A stretch of 64,000 nt of DNA from Arthrobacter sp. MA-N2 (GTDB lineage: Bacteria > Actinomycetota > Actinomycetes > Actinomycetales > Micrococcaceae). The stretch is taken from the NCBI RefSeq assembly GCF_000517125.1, contig NZ_KI912155.1:1778696-1842695 (forward strand), given 5' to 3'. Shown piece by piece: positions 52,626-60,982 of the stretch. The position numbers and the translations under genes were made by a program. The notes beneath the pieces are model-generated. The model was given only the letters and a program-made list of their open reading frames with translations, had not been told where the DNA came from and made no database searches. Each line of letters starts with the position of its first letter. The first letter of the stretch is position 1.

Positions 52626-53309
52626 ATGGCAAGGGTGCTAGTTACCGGAGGTGCCTCCGGCATTGGAGCCGGAACGGCAGATCTTCTGAGCTCCGAAGGG
52701 TGGGACGTCGTGCGGGCCGACGTGGCACCGCGTGACGGAGTGATCGAGCTTGACATCAGCAGCCACGACACATGGCTGCGTGTCATGGACGAGATCGGTC
52801 CGCTTGATGCGCTCGTGAATTGCGCAGGAATCCGGAAGAGGGCTGAGCTGCTCGATCTGACGCCGGAGGGATGGGACGAGACCGTCAGAGTGAACCTGAC
52901 CGGCACCTTCTTCGGCATACAAACATTCGCGAAGTCCCTGATCGCGGATAACCGGCAAGGTGCCGTGGTCAACATTGCTTCGGTGAACGCTGTTGCACCA
53001 GTAAAAGGCCAGCCCCACTATGTGGCGTCCAAGGGCGGTGTTGCCATGTTGACCAAGGCAGCAGCGCTCGAACTCGCCCAGCATAGGATCAGGGTCAACG
53101 CGATCGCTCCTGGTTCAATTGACACGCCGATGCAACAGGCGCGCCTCGATGAACCCGGGAGACGGGAAAGCCAATTGGCCCACATTCCGTTGGGACGTCT
53201 TGGCCGCCCCGCCGACATTGCTCATGGCGTCTCCTACCTGCTTTCACCGCGCGCCGACTACATCACCGGCGTGATTCTTCCCATCGACGGCGGATATCTG
53301 CTGGCATAA
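52626..53309 (+). CDS. Short-chain dehydrogenase/reductase (classical)
   Basis: 227 aa from the ATG at 52626, nine bases after CGGAG; the ATG at 52617 sits too close to it. GGASGIG, NCAGI, YVASK and TGVILPIDGG are intact. Acts on an alcohol or ketone intermediate. Sixth SDR of the 28-54 kb stretch. Confidence 0.85.
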   Translation: MARVLVTGGASGIGAGTADLLSSEGWDVVRADVAPRDGVIELDISSHDTWLRVMDEIGPLDALVNCAGIRKRAELLDLTPEGWDETVRVNLTGTFFGIQTFAKSLIADNRQGAVVNIASVNAVAPVKGQPHYVASKGGVAMLTKAAALELAQHRIRVNAIAPGSIDTPMQQARLDEPGRRESQLAHIPLGRLGRPADIAHGVSYLLSPRADYITGVILPIDGGYLLA

Positions 53310-53324
53310 GACCTATCACCCCCC

Positions 53325-53361
53325 GGACTGCCCCTAGGGAAATGCGCCCTGGGGGCAGTCC
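53325..53361. terminator. Hairpin terminator after MFS-SDR unit
   Basis: Arms GGACTGCCCC (53325-53334) and GGGGCAGTCC (53352-53361), with inner TAGGG/CCCT pairing. No T-run. Confidence 0.8.
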
Positions 53362-53389
53362 CCGTTCATCAGGCCGAGCGACAGGCCCT

Positions 53390-53665
53390 GGCCCGGGTGG
53401 AAGCGCACGCATCGACCTGCCGCTTCGTGGCATCCGGGGCAAAATCGTAGTACCCGCTCTCGCAGAACCGCTCGCTGACCCGTTTCTTCAGCTGAGGCGC
53501 GTGAGGAGCGAGCTGGCCCTCGAAAGCCCTGTCACCGGCGTCGTTCGCCATCCGTTCGCGCGCAAGTAAGCGCCGTCAACGTATGCCTGCCCCTTGCAAA
53601 GCGCGATATGCGGCTCGGCAAGTGTGCGTAATTACAGATCCACCGTGCGTCCCAAGTGGAGCGAC
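53390..53665 (-). pseudogene. Decayed fragment of a glycogen debranching enzyme-like gene
   Basis: Minus-strand reading in shifting frames gives STWDAR, LAEPHIALCKGQAYVDGAYL, then AGDRAF..LAPHAPQLKKRVSERF, GYYDFA and KRQVDACAS. These follow, in the same order, DSWDG, LAEPPIALCEVQAYVYTAYL, AGDVSL..LSDRAAKLKKRFNEQF, GYYAIA and KKQPVDACAS of the intact protein at 17884-20040 (residues about 419-507). DNA also matches closely over parts, e.g. GTCACCGGCGTCGT. Frameshifts and stops show it is dead; both ends of the gene are missing. Confidence 0.8.
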
Positions 53666-53666
53666 A

Positions 53667-53711
53667 AGCGGCCACTGGCCCCTGGTCCTTACCCAGAGGC
53701 CAATGACCGCT
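53667..53711. repeat. Imperfect hairpin beside the pseudogene
   Basis: AGCGGCCACTGGCC (53667-53680) pairs with GGCCAATGACCGCT (53698-53711) with two mismatches; it is followed by CGCTTTTG on the plus strand. It may terminate the minus-strand ABC operon, which ends at 53746. Confidence 0.5.
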
Positions 53712-53745
53712 CGCTTTTGTTTGCCTTCTATCGACCGATCCTAAA

Positions 53746-54507
53746 TCAGGCACCTAGGTAGGCGTCGATGACAGTCTGTTGCCGGGAGACCTCGAGAAAG
53801 GAACCCGAGGCGATGAGACGACCGGCATCGAGGACGCAGACGGTGTCGGTGAGAGCCTCGACAGCAAACATGTCGTGTTCGATGAGGAGAATCGCACTGT
53901 CGGTCTTGTCGAAAGCATCGCGGAGTACGCCCACGAATTGAGCCTTCTCGCTCGTGTCCAATCCAGCCATCGGCTCGTCCAGGAGCAGTACGCGGGGAGA
54001 ACCCACCAAGGCGCGGCCAAGTTCGACAACCTTGCGCGTTCCATAGGCCAGTTCGGAGACTGGTCTCTTGCGGTCCCGTTCGAGGCCCAGAATGGACAGG
54101 ATATTCCCAAGCGCCTCGCGTCTGTGCGTCGTGGAAACCGGAGTATCCGAACCGAGGCCGGCACCGAACCAGATGTTCTCCTCCACTGTCATCGAGAGGA
54201 ACAGCTCCAAGTTCTGAAAGGTCCGGACAAGTCCTGCTCGCGAGCGCTTGTGAGGTGCAGCCGAGGCCAAATTGACGCCTCCGAGGCGGATGTCACCACT
54301 ACTCTTGACGTAGCCTGTGATGGCGTTTACGCACGTACTCTTTCCGGCACCGTTCGGCCCAATCAGCCCAACCCGATCTTTTGGCCACAGCTGAAGATCA
54401 AAGGTATCCAGAGCGATGTTTCCGCCGAATTGGACCTTCAGTCCTCGCACATCGAGCACAGGCTTTGTGTCCGGCTTCCGGTCCACCAACGAATCGAGGT
54501 TGATCAT
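53746..54507 (-). CDS. ABC transporter ATPase, LivG type
   Basis: 253 aa; its ATG overlaps the stop of the fused permease-ATPase gene (ATGA). Walker A GPNGAGKST, Walker B VLLLDEPMAGLD and switch IEHDM. The usual LSGGQ signature is replaced by SELAYGTRK, a common LivG variant. With the ATPase domain of the fusion it forms the heterodimeric motor of a branched-chain-amino-acid-type (HAAT) importer. Confidence 0.9.
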   Translation of the reverse strand: MINLDSLVDRKPDTKPVLDVRGLKVQFGGNIALDTFDLQLWPKDRVGLIGPNGAGKSTCVNAITGYVKSSGDIRLGGVNLASAAPHKRSRAGLVRTFQNLELFLSMTVEENIWFGAGLGSDTPVSTTHRREALGNILSILGLERDRKRPVSELAYGTRKVVELGRALVGSPRVLLLDEPMAGLDTSEKAQFVGVLRDAFDKTDSAILLIEHDMFAVEALTDTVCVLDAGRLIASGSFLEVSRQQTVIDAYLGA

Positions 54508-57206
54508 GCCTTCACTCCCATGTAGCTGGCAAGGATATCTTCGTCGAGGAGATGGGCACTGGGCCCCTCTGCCACGACCCTGCCACCCGACATAACGTAG
54601 GCGCGGTCGGCGAAACCGAGTGCAGCCCGCGCATTCTGTTCGACGAGCAGGACTGTCAGGCCTGTGCCTCGGATCGCATCTAGCGAGCTGAGGAGGTTCT
54701 TGGCAGCCAGCGGCGACAACCCAAGAGTCGGTTCATCCAGGAGAAGCAGACGCGGCTTGGTCAACATCGCCCGACCGACTGCGAGCATTTGCTGCTGCCC
54801 TCCGGACAGGGAGCCTGCCCGCTGACTCAGCAGCGGCCGCAACGCCGGGAAGACATCCAGCGCTTGGGAAATGTCTACGGCGCCCTGGTGCTTGCCAGAG
54901 AATCGCGCCGCGGACAAATTCTCCTTAACGCTTAGATCGGGGAAGATCCCGCGTCCCTCCGGCACGTGGGCGATGCCTGCCTGAGCGAGCGCGCTGGGCG
55001 CGGTAATTGAGATGTCGGTTCCCGCGTAACGAGCCTCACCTTGTGATGGGCGGACCAAGCCTGAGATCACGCGCAACAGGGTCGTCTTTCCAGCGCCGTT
55101 GCTGCCGAGAAGCGCGGTGACCGAGCCCTCAGGGAGGGCAATCGACACGCCCGAGAGAGCCTTCGCCTCGGCATAACCCGCTGAAAGATCAATGATCTCA
55201 AGCAATGGCCGGGGGCCCGTCACCTCCCGTTCTGACGGAGTGTGGTGCCCGGCAAACACCCTGACCTTCGGCTCGTCTCGTGGGAGTGGGGTTGTCGAAG
55301 CCGAGCGGCTCGCAAAGATTGCGGCCGCACGGGAGCCGGCGCGCCGGAAGATATCAACCGCCCCTGCCGGCGAAAGCACCAAAACGACGAGAAGGACCAA
55401 GCCGAGTATAAGGTCCGGCGGCAGGGAGATCTCTGGTGCGTAGGCCGTAGTCACTGTGAGGAGTGCAGCGCCAATGAGTGCACCTGGGATCGAACCGGTT
55501 CCACCGACGACAACGGCGACAAGCAGGGTGATCGATAGAAAGGGTGAATAGTCCGTGGGCGTCACCAGTCCGGTGAAGCTTGCATTCAAGACTCCACCCA
55601 ATCCCGCCAGGCCTGATGCCACCACGAAGGCACCCAATTTGACGGCGCCCGGGTTGAGCCCCGTGGCCTGTGAACCTGCTGTCGAGTCACGGACAGCGAT
55701 CCACCGACGGCCGAATTCGGACCGGCGTGCCAGATAGATGGAAACGGTGCACGCCAAGGCGATCCCCGCTCCCAACCAATACTGATTCGTTGGGTAGAAC
55801 AGCGACGCCGGAAGCGCGAGTTCGAGGCCCTGGGTACCGCCGGTGATGCCGTCGAAGTAGGTGATCATTTCCGGTACCGCGAAGGAAAGGACGAGCGTGA
55901 ATAGTGTGAGGAACAGTGGTCCGAGACGCACCGCCGGAAGCCCGATGATCAGACCGGCAATGAGTCCGGTGATGAGGCCGATCGGGATTGCCACGAGTGT
56001 CGGAACGCCGAGGTGAGCGACTGCGATCGCCCCGGCATAGGCACCAATTGCCATGATCGCGGACTGGCCGACGGAAAGCTGGCCGCTGTATCCGACGAGG
56101 ATGTTGAGCCCTAGGACGGAGATATAGATGGCCGTGAGCTGTGGCAGCAGCACTAGAAGCGTTGTCGGGACCAGCAGGGGCAAGACAATGATGAGGACGA
56201 CGATAGCGACCGCGGCGGCGCTCCTACGCACCCGCCGCGGAACGGCATTTCGACTGTTCTGACCATAGGCGTTAATCGAAGCGGCGTTTTCCCGGACGTC
56301 GGACCGAATCCGACGGAAGCGTGTTGAGTGGATAACCGGTTCCGAAATGGTGGCATCGCGTACTCCGAGGACACCATTAGGCTTGACGAAAAGGAGGACC
56401 GCGACAATACCGAACAGATAAGTCTGTGTTAGCGATGGCGTGAACACGAATCCGAGTACATTCAGCAACACTCCGAGGATGAACCCGCCGGTCGCCGCCC
56501 CTCGAATGTTGGTAAAACCGCCGATAACCAAGGCGACGAGGGCGACCATCATGAACGACGTGAAACCAGACGGCGAAAGCGTCGTACTTGGAGTGACCAG
56601 GATGGCCGCGAGACCGCCAATGCCGCCTCCAAGAACCCAGGTCCAGAACCGGACTCGCTTCACCGCGAGGCCGAGCAGCCGTGCGGTCATTGGCCCTGAA
56701 CTGGCCATCCGGATGGCCAATCCGAATCTTGTCCGCTGGACGACCAGTTGGAGAGCCAGGACGACGACCAGCGCGACTACCACGGCGAGGATGTTGTTGT
56801 AACTGATCAGAACGCCGTCTAAGCGCCAGCCCGACTCCGTTGACCAGGCCGTCGGGAAGGGCTTGTTGTCCGGGCCCCAGATCCACACGATCAGGCCCTG
56901 GGTAATGAGGAAAAGCGCGAAGGTTGCGACGACGTAGCTTAGGTGATCCGCCTCCCCAAGGAGACGGATCACCAGCTCAGTCAAGGCCCCCGCGGCCGCC
57001 CCTGCGAGCATGCCGATGAGCAGGAGCACGACCCATGGAAGGTGTTGCCCGGAGGCTGCATACGCCGCGTAGACTGACAAGCTCGCAGTACCGCCCAACG
57101 CAAAGTTTGCGATCTTCGATGACTTGTAAATAATCACGACCGCAACGGACGTGAGGGCGTACAGGCTGCCTGTCACAACTCCCGATAAGAGAATCCCGAG
57201 TTGCAT
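54504..57206 (-). CDS. Fused HAAT importer: LivH-like permease, LivM-like permease and LivF-like ATPase in one polypeptide
   Basis: 900 aa from the ATG at 57206 after AAGAAGAGG; upstream frame to 57377 is not family-like. Residues about 1-290 are a LivH permease, about 335-640 a LivM permease after a basic linker, and 668-900 a complete LivF ATPase: Walker A GSNGAGKT (701-708), VPEGRGIFPDL, signature LSGGQ (800-804), Walker B LLLLDEPT (820-827). LivH-LivM fusions are known to me; a triple fusion is unusual. No in-frame stop or internal start with a strong ribosome site is obvious at the junctions. Imports an amino acid, organic acid or related compound. Confidence 0.9.
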   Translation of the reverse strand: MQLGILLSGVVTGSLYALTSVAVVIIYKSSKIANFALGGTASLSVYAAYAASGQHLPWVVLLLIGMLAGAAAGALTELVIRLLGEADHLSYVVATFALFLITQGLIVWIWGPDNKPFPTAWSTESGWRLDGVLISYNNILAVVVALVVVLALQLVVQRTRFGLAIRMASSGPMTARLLGLAVKRVRFWTWVLGGGIGGLAAILVTPSTTLSPSGFTSFMMVALVALVIGGFTNIRGAATGGFILGVLLNVLGFVFTPSLTQTYLFGIVAVLLFVKPNGVLGVRDATISEPVIHSTRFRRIRSDVRENAASINAYGQNSRNAVPRRVRRSAAAVAIVVLIIVLPLLVPTTLLVLLPQLTAIYISVLGLNILVGYSGQLSVGQSAIMAIGAYAGAIAVAHLGVPTLVAIPIGLITGLIAGLIIGLPAVRLGPLFLTLFTLVLSFAVPEMITYFDGITGGTQGLELALPASLFYPTNQYWLGAGIALACTVSIYLARRSEFGRRWIAVRDSTAGSQATGLNPGAVKLGAFVVASGLAGLGGVLNASFTGLVTPTDYSPFLSITLLVAVVVGGTGSIPGALIGAALLTVTTAYAPEISLPPDLILGLVLLVVLVLSPAGAVDIFRRAGSRAAAIFASRSASTTPLPRDEPKVRVFAGHHTPSEREVTGPRPLLEIIDLSAGYAEAKALSGVSIALPEGSVTALLGSNGAGKTTLLRVISGLVRPSQGEARYAGTDISITAPSALAQAGIAHVPEGRGIFPDLSVKENLSAARFSGKHQGAVDISQALDVFPALRPLLSQRAGSLSGGQQQMLAVGRAMLTKPRLLLLDEPTLGLSPLAAKNLLSSLDAIRGTGLTVLLVEQNARAALGFADRAYVMSGGRVVAEGPSAHLLDEDILASYMGVKA

Positions 57207-57297
57207 ACTTACCTCTTCTTTTTGGTGCCGAAAGAACGTCGTGGTTGGGGCGGCAGCGACAGCCGGGGCATGTCGGGGTCGTTCATACTGCAGGCCA

Positions 57298-58488
57298 TCA
57301 CTTCGGCATCGCGGCCATCGGTGCGACCTGCTTCCCCACCCCGCCCGCGGTGAGGGTGTACATCGACGAGACGGCACTGCCGTAATGCTGGGTGCTGTCG
57401 TAGGTCACTGCGGGGAGGAACCCCACTTGCTCGCCGTTGAATCCGGTCTGGAGTGCATTGGCCAACGAATCGCGGGTCAATGCTTGACCCCCTGTAGTGG
57501 CCTTCTGGATGGCTTGCTCGATGATGGCGCCGAAGTTCCAGCCCTGTACGGTCAGGCTCGATTCCTCGATGGCCGGGAAGGCTTTACCGACGACGTCGGC
57601 GTAGCGCTTCGATTCTGCGTCATCGCCGCGCGGTACCTGATAGCTGTCCGAGTATGTGTTAGCCAGGACCTCAGCTGGCACGCTGGTCGTGTAAGACTTA
57701 TCCTGCAGTGAAAAAAGACCAGTCCATTTCGGGTTGTAACCGAGGGCGGCCGCCGCTTTCTGAACACCTGCCAGCTGGGGCGGGCCACCTTCGAAGACCA
57801 CGGCCTTTGCTCCGCTCTGCTGCAGCCGCGCCGCATAGGCGGAATAATCCGTGGCCGTCGTGGGTACGGGAACCTGGGTGACGACGTTTCCCCCGAGGGA
57901 CTTCACGTAGTCCGGCAGCACCGCTGCGGTGGGCTGTCCCACATCATCGTTCTGGTATAGAAAGGCGATCTCTTTGATCCCGAGGGTCTGGACCACAAAG
58001 CGCGCGTCTGCCTCACCGAGCTTGGTGTAGGACGGATTCTGGCCGTACATGTATTTACTCGGCGGAACGAACAGATCGCCGTTCGCCGCGGCAAGGACGG
58101 GGACCTTAAGGGTGTCGGCGACGGTCTTGATCCCCTGAACGGGTGCCGTTCCCGCAGAGACGACTAATAGGCTCGAGCTCGCCAGACTCTTGAAGGCGGC
58201 TACCGAGGTGGACGCGGACAATGCGTTGTCTTTGCTGACAAACTTGAACGTGTACCCGTTGACCCCGCCTCTGCTGTTGAGGTCGTTGAGGTAGGCCTCG
58301 GTTCCTGATGCGGCGTTGTTGTATTGCGCAAAGGGGCCGCTGAGGGTCGAGTCGAACCCGATCGTGACGACCTTGTTCGAGACTCCGATAGTGGCCGAGT
58401 TGTCCGCTTCCGCGGCACCGCACGCAGTCACCGCGCAGAGCAGACCCGCACTCATCAACAACACTGCCGCAGGGGTGCGTTTTCGCAT
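57298..58488 (-). CDS. HAAT-type substrate-binding lipoprotein (LivK-like, Peripla_BP_6)
   Basis: 396 aa from the ATG at 58488, eight bases after AAGGAG (a GTG at 58491 is the alternative). Signal peptide with lipobox VTAC, Cys at 23. The mature protein begins VVTIGFDSTLSGPFAQY, the Leu/Ile/Val-binding fold. Such proteins bind amino acids but, in catabolic clusters, also aromatic or alicyclic acids. First gene of the import operon; AT-rich palindrome at 58605 upstream. Confidence 0.9.
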   Translation of the reverse strand: MRKRTPAAVLLMSAGLLCAVTACGAAEADNSATIGVSNKVVTIGFDSTLSGPFAQYNNAASGTEAYLNDLNSRGGVNGYTFKFVSKDNALSASTSVAAFKSLASSSLLVVSAGTAPVQGIKTVADTLKVPVLAAANGDLFVPPSKYMYGQNPSYTKLGEADARFVVQTLGIKEIAFLYQNDDVGQPTAAVLPDYVKSLGGNVVTQVPVPTTATDYSAYAARLQQSGAKAVVFEGGPPQLAGVQKAAAALGYNPKWTGLFSLQDKSYTTSVPAEVLANTYSDSYQVPRGDDAESKRYADVVGKAFPAIEESSLTVQGWNFGAIIEQAIQKATTGGQALTRDSLANALQTGFNGEQVGFLPAVTYDSTQHYGSAVSSMYTLTAGGVGKQVAPMAAMPK

Positions 58489-58604
58489 CACTGTAACTCC
58501 TTCACATCAGCGTATGGAAGGTAGGTTGCCCGGCACCGCAGCCGTCAAGGGTTGCGGTGCCGGGCACGGACTGCCCTTCCTTGGACAGTGACGATGATCA
58601 CTTC

Positions 58605-58624
58605 GTACATAATATGTTATGTAC
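58605..58624 (-). promoter_or_regulatory. AT-rich perfect palindrome, site I
   Basis: GTACATAA (58605-58612), spacer TATG, TTATGTAC (58617-58624): 8-bp perfect arms, the cleanest palindrome of the set, 117 bp upstream of the binding-protein start. Confidence 0.6.
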
Positions 58625-58639
58625 CTCATATGATGTCAA

Positions 58640-59029
58640 GAGTTCGCGACTTATCTAGCCAAATACCCGGTATGCATAGGGGAGTGAGGCTTCTGTCAAC
58701 CGTTGGTCGACCTTCTCTGCACCGCCACGGGTTGGACGTGCAGGCTGAATAGCCCGGAAAGACTCCTTCTTTCGAAGGTGTTCTGGAACCGAACCGGCGG
58801 TCAGGAGGGGCAGATCAGGAAGCGACAATAGAGCAGCGGATCCACGGCGCAGGGGTCGGCGGGGATACATTGCGAACTTGTCGACTGTGCTCCCGCGGTG
58901 AGTTCTTGGAGCTCCGATGTTGCCGAAGCAAACTGATCAACCCGAGTGGTTCCCGGCGTTATGCCTGGGGGTGGGTGCCGGGTCGGCCGAGGAGCTAGCC
59001 TTGTCCGGCGGTGATCCTGATCCGGGTGA
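58640..59029. other. Spacer without intact gene
   Basis: Between the import operon promoter and the decayed signalling gene. Frames are short and broken; the right part is probably the scrambled end of the EAL pseudogene. I see nothing else. Confidence 0.4.
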
Positions 59030-59690
59030 CCGTGTGGGCTTCGGTCCAGTTTGATGATGTCCGGCCGGATCTGGAGGATGTGGCGCATGGAGGCGAATCC
59101 GGATCCGGCGTCGTCGACGGCTATGCGCAGGCCTTGTTGCCGCAAGGTTCCAGCGTTGCGACCAGGGGGCAGTATTCGGTCAGTTCCAGAACGATCCGGT
59201 TAAGCGGCACGGCGGCTTGTTCCAGGTCCGCGGTCAGGCCTGCCCGGACGGCCTCGGCGAACCAGTGCTCGGTGCCGGCGGCGTGGTTGCCGGGGAACCG
59301 GCAGAGGGCCTCGACGCCGAGGAGTTACCTGTCGGGCAGTGCGTGGATGGGCTGAAATGCTGTCTGCAAGGCGTTGCCGTCGATCATTTCCCGGATGCGG
59401 ATCCTCTTATATTTCGCGGCAGCTTCCTGCGCGGTCTGCGCAGGGAAGCGCCGGCTGATTCCCTCGATGGCGCTGCGTTGGCCGTCGGTGCCGAAGCGGA
59501 CCCGGCCCGATGTTTCCAGCCACACGGTGCTGGCGTCGCGGTGGCGGCAGCACATCAAGACACCGTGCCATCCTGGGCCGCCGGGACGTGCCGAGGTCCC
59601 TATCGCGCTCCGGGCCACGGCCAGGTCCTCTGGCCCGATGACCAGGCTGCTGGGTCGGCCGAGCAGTTCCTCGGGTACCGCCATGCCCGT
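59030..59690 (-). pseudogene. Decayed PAS-EAL cyclic-di-GMP phosphodiesterase-like gene
   Basis: The minus strand reads a PAS-like region (ELLGRPSSLVIGPEDLAVAR), then KYKRIRIREMIDGNALQTAF and FQPIHALPDR, the start of an EAL domain, interrupted by a TAA at 59325-59327. It continues in frame with LLGVEALCRFPGNHAAGTEH and LNRIVLELTEYCPLV, and after a frameshift GLRIAVDDAGSGFASM and RPDIIKLDR. Order and content fit an EAL domain; the C-terminal third is lost. The stop and shift show the gene is inactive unless there is sequencing error. Confidence 0.75.
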
Positions 59691-59706
59691 CAACCTGCTT
59701 GTCAAA

Positions 59707-59768
59707 GCGGTGGGGCACCAAACGTTGCGATCGTTGATAACCCTTGTGGTTATCTGGTGCCCCACCGC
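59707..59768. repeat. Branched palindromic structure downstream of prpC
   Basis: Outer 14-bp perfect arms GCGGTGGGGCACCA (59707-59720) and TGGTGCCCCACCGC (59755-59768) enclose two small hairpins: AACG/CGTT and GATAACC-CTTGT-GGTTATC. The result is a three-stem cloverleaf-like fold 33 bp beyond the prpC stop. It probably terminates the prp operon. Confidence 0.6.
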
Positions 59769-59801
59769 GGTCTTGGTTGCCGCGGGTAGCGGCTCGTGCG
59801 G

Positions 59802-60944
59802 TTACACGGTCCGCTGTTCGACGCCGTTGTATTCGCTCAGCGGGCGGATGAGGGAGTTCGAGGCGGCTTGTTCCATGATGTGCGCGGTCCAGCCGGTGAT
59901 GCGGCTGGCGACGAAGAGCGGGGTGAAGGTGGGGGTGTCGAAGCCCATGAGGTGGTACGTGGGTCCGGCGGGGTAGTCGAGGTTGGGTTTGATGGCTTTG
60001 GCTTCGTCCATCGCCTGCTCCAGCCCGTTGTACAAACCGAGAAGTTCCGGCCGGCCGTAGTGGGCGATCATCTTATCCAGGGCGGCCTTCATGGTGGGTA
60101 CCCTGGAGTCGCCGTGCTTGTAGACGCGGTGACCAAATCCCATGACCTTCTTCTTCTGCGCCAGGGCGTCTTCCATCCAGGCTTTTGCGCGTGCGGCGGC
60201 GTCTTCGAGGGATTCTTCGGTGCGGATGCCGATCTCGTCGAAGGTGTGCATGACGGCTTCGTTGGCGCCGCCGTGCAGTGGTCCCTTGAGGGCGCCGATG
60301 GCTCCGGTGACGGCGGAGTGCAGGTCCGAGAGGGTGGAGGTGATGACGCGGGCGGTGAAGGTCGAGGCGTTGAAGGAGTGCTCGGCGTAAAGGATCATGG
60401 AGACGTCGAAGGCTTCGACGACTTCGTCTACGGGTTCCTCGCCGAAGGCCATCCACAGGAAGTTCGCGGAGTAGCCCAGGTCATCGCGCGGGTCCACGAC
60501 GCCTTGTCCCCGGCGGCGGCGCTGGTCGTACGCCACCACGGCGGGGAAGGCGGCGAACAGGTCCTTCGCTTTGGCCAGGTTCGCTTCCGGGGAGGAATCT
60601 TCCGCCAGGGGGTGCAGGGCTCCGAGCACTGACGCTGCCGTCCGGCATACGTCCATGGGGTGTCCCGTGGTGGGCAGGGCATCGATCACGGCTTTCACGC
60701 GGGGATCCAGGGCGCGGCCGGCACGCTCGCGGGCTGAGAAATCCGCCAGTTCCTCCTGGGTGGGAAGTTCGCCATGCCAGAGCAGGTAGGCGACTTCTTC
60801 GAAGCTGCATTTGGCGGCGAGTTCCTGGACGGGGTATCCGCGGTAGAGCAGCGAGTTGGTCTCGGGGTTGACCTTGGAGATCGCGGTGTAGTCAACCACG
60901 ACGCCGGCCAGGCCCTTACGGATTTCGACGGTTGCGGTGTTCAT
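59802..60944 (-). CDS. prpC: 2-methylcitrate synthase
   Basis: 380 aa, a citrate-synthase fold. LLYRGYPVQELA, GPLHGGANEAVMHTFDEIG (catalytic His), GFGHRVYKHGDSR (His) and NLDYPAGPTYHLMGF (Asp) are intact. Condenses propionyl-CoA with oxaloacetate. Position after prpD and prpB makes methylcitrate rather than citrate synthesis the main role. Confidence 0.95.
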   Translation of the reverse strand: MNTATVEIRKGLAGVVVDYTAISKVNPETNSLLYRGYPVQELAAKCSFEEVAYLLWHGELPTQEELADFSARERAGRALDPRVKAVIDALPTTGHPMDVCRTAASVLGALHPLAEDSSPEANLAKAKDLFAAFPAVVAYDQRRRRGQGVVDPRDDLGYSANFLWMAFGEEPVDEVVEAFDVSMILYAEHSFNASTFTARVITSTLSDLHSAVTGAIGALKGPLHGGANEAVMHTFDEIGIRTEESLEDAAARAKAWMEDALAQKKKVMGFGHRVYKHGDSRVPTMKAALDKMIAHYGRPELLGLYNGLEQAMDEAKAIKPNLDYPAGPTYHLMGFDTPTFTPLFVASRITGWTAHIMEQAASNSLIRPLSEYNGVEQRTV

Positions 60945-60982
60945 GAGACTTCCTTGTGGGGGGTTGATGGACGCGTCACGGT

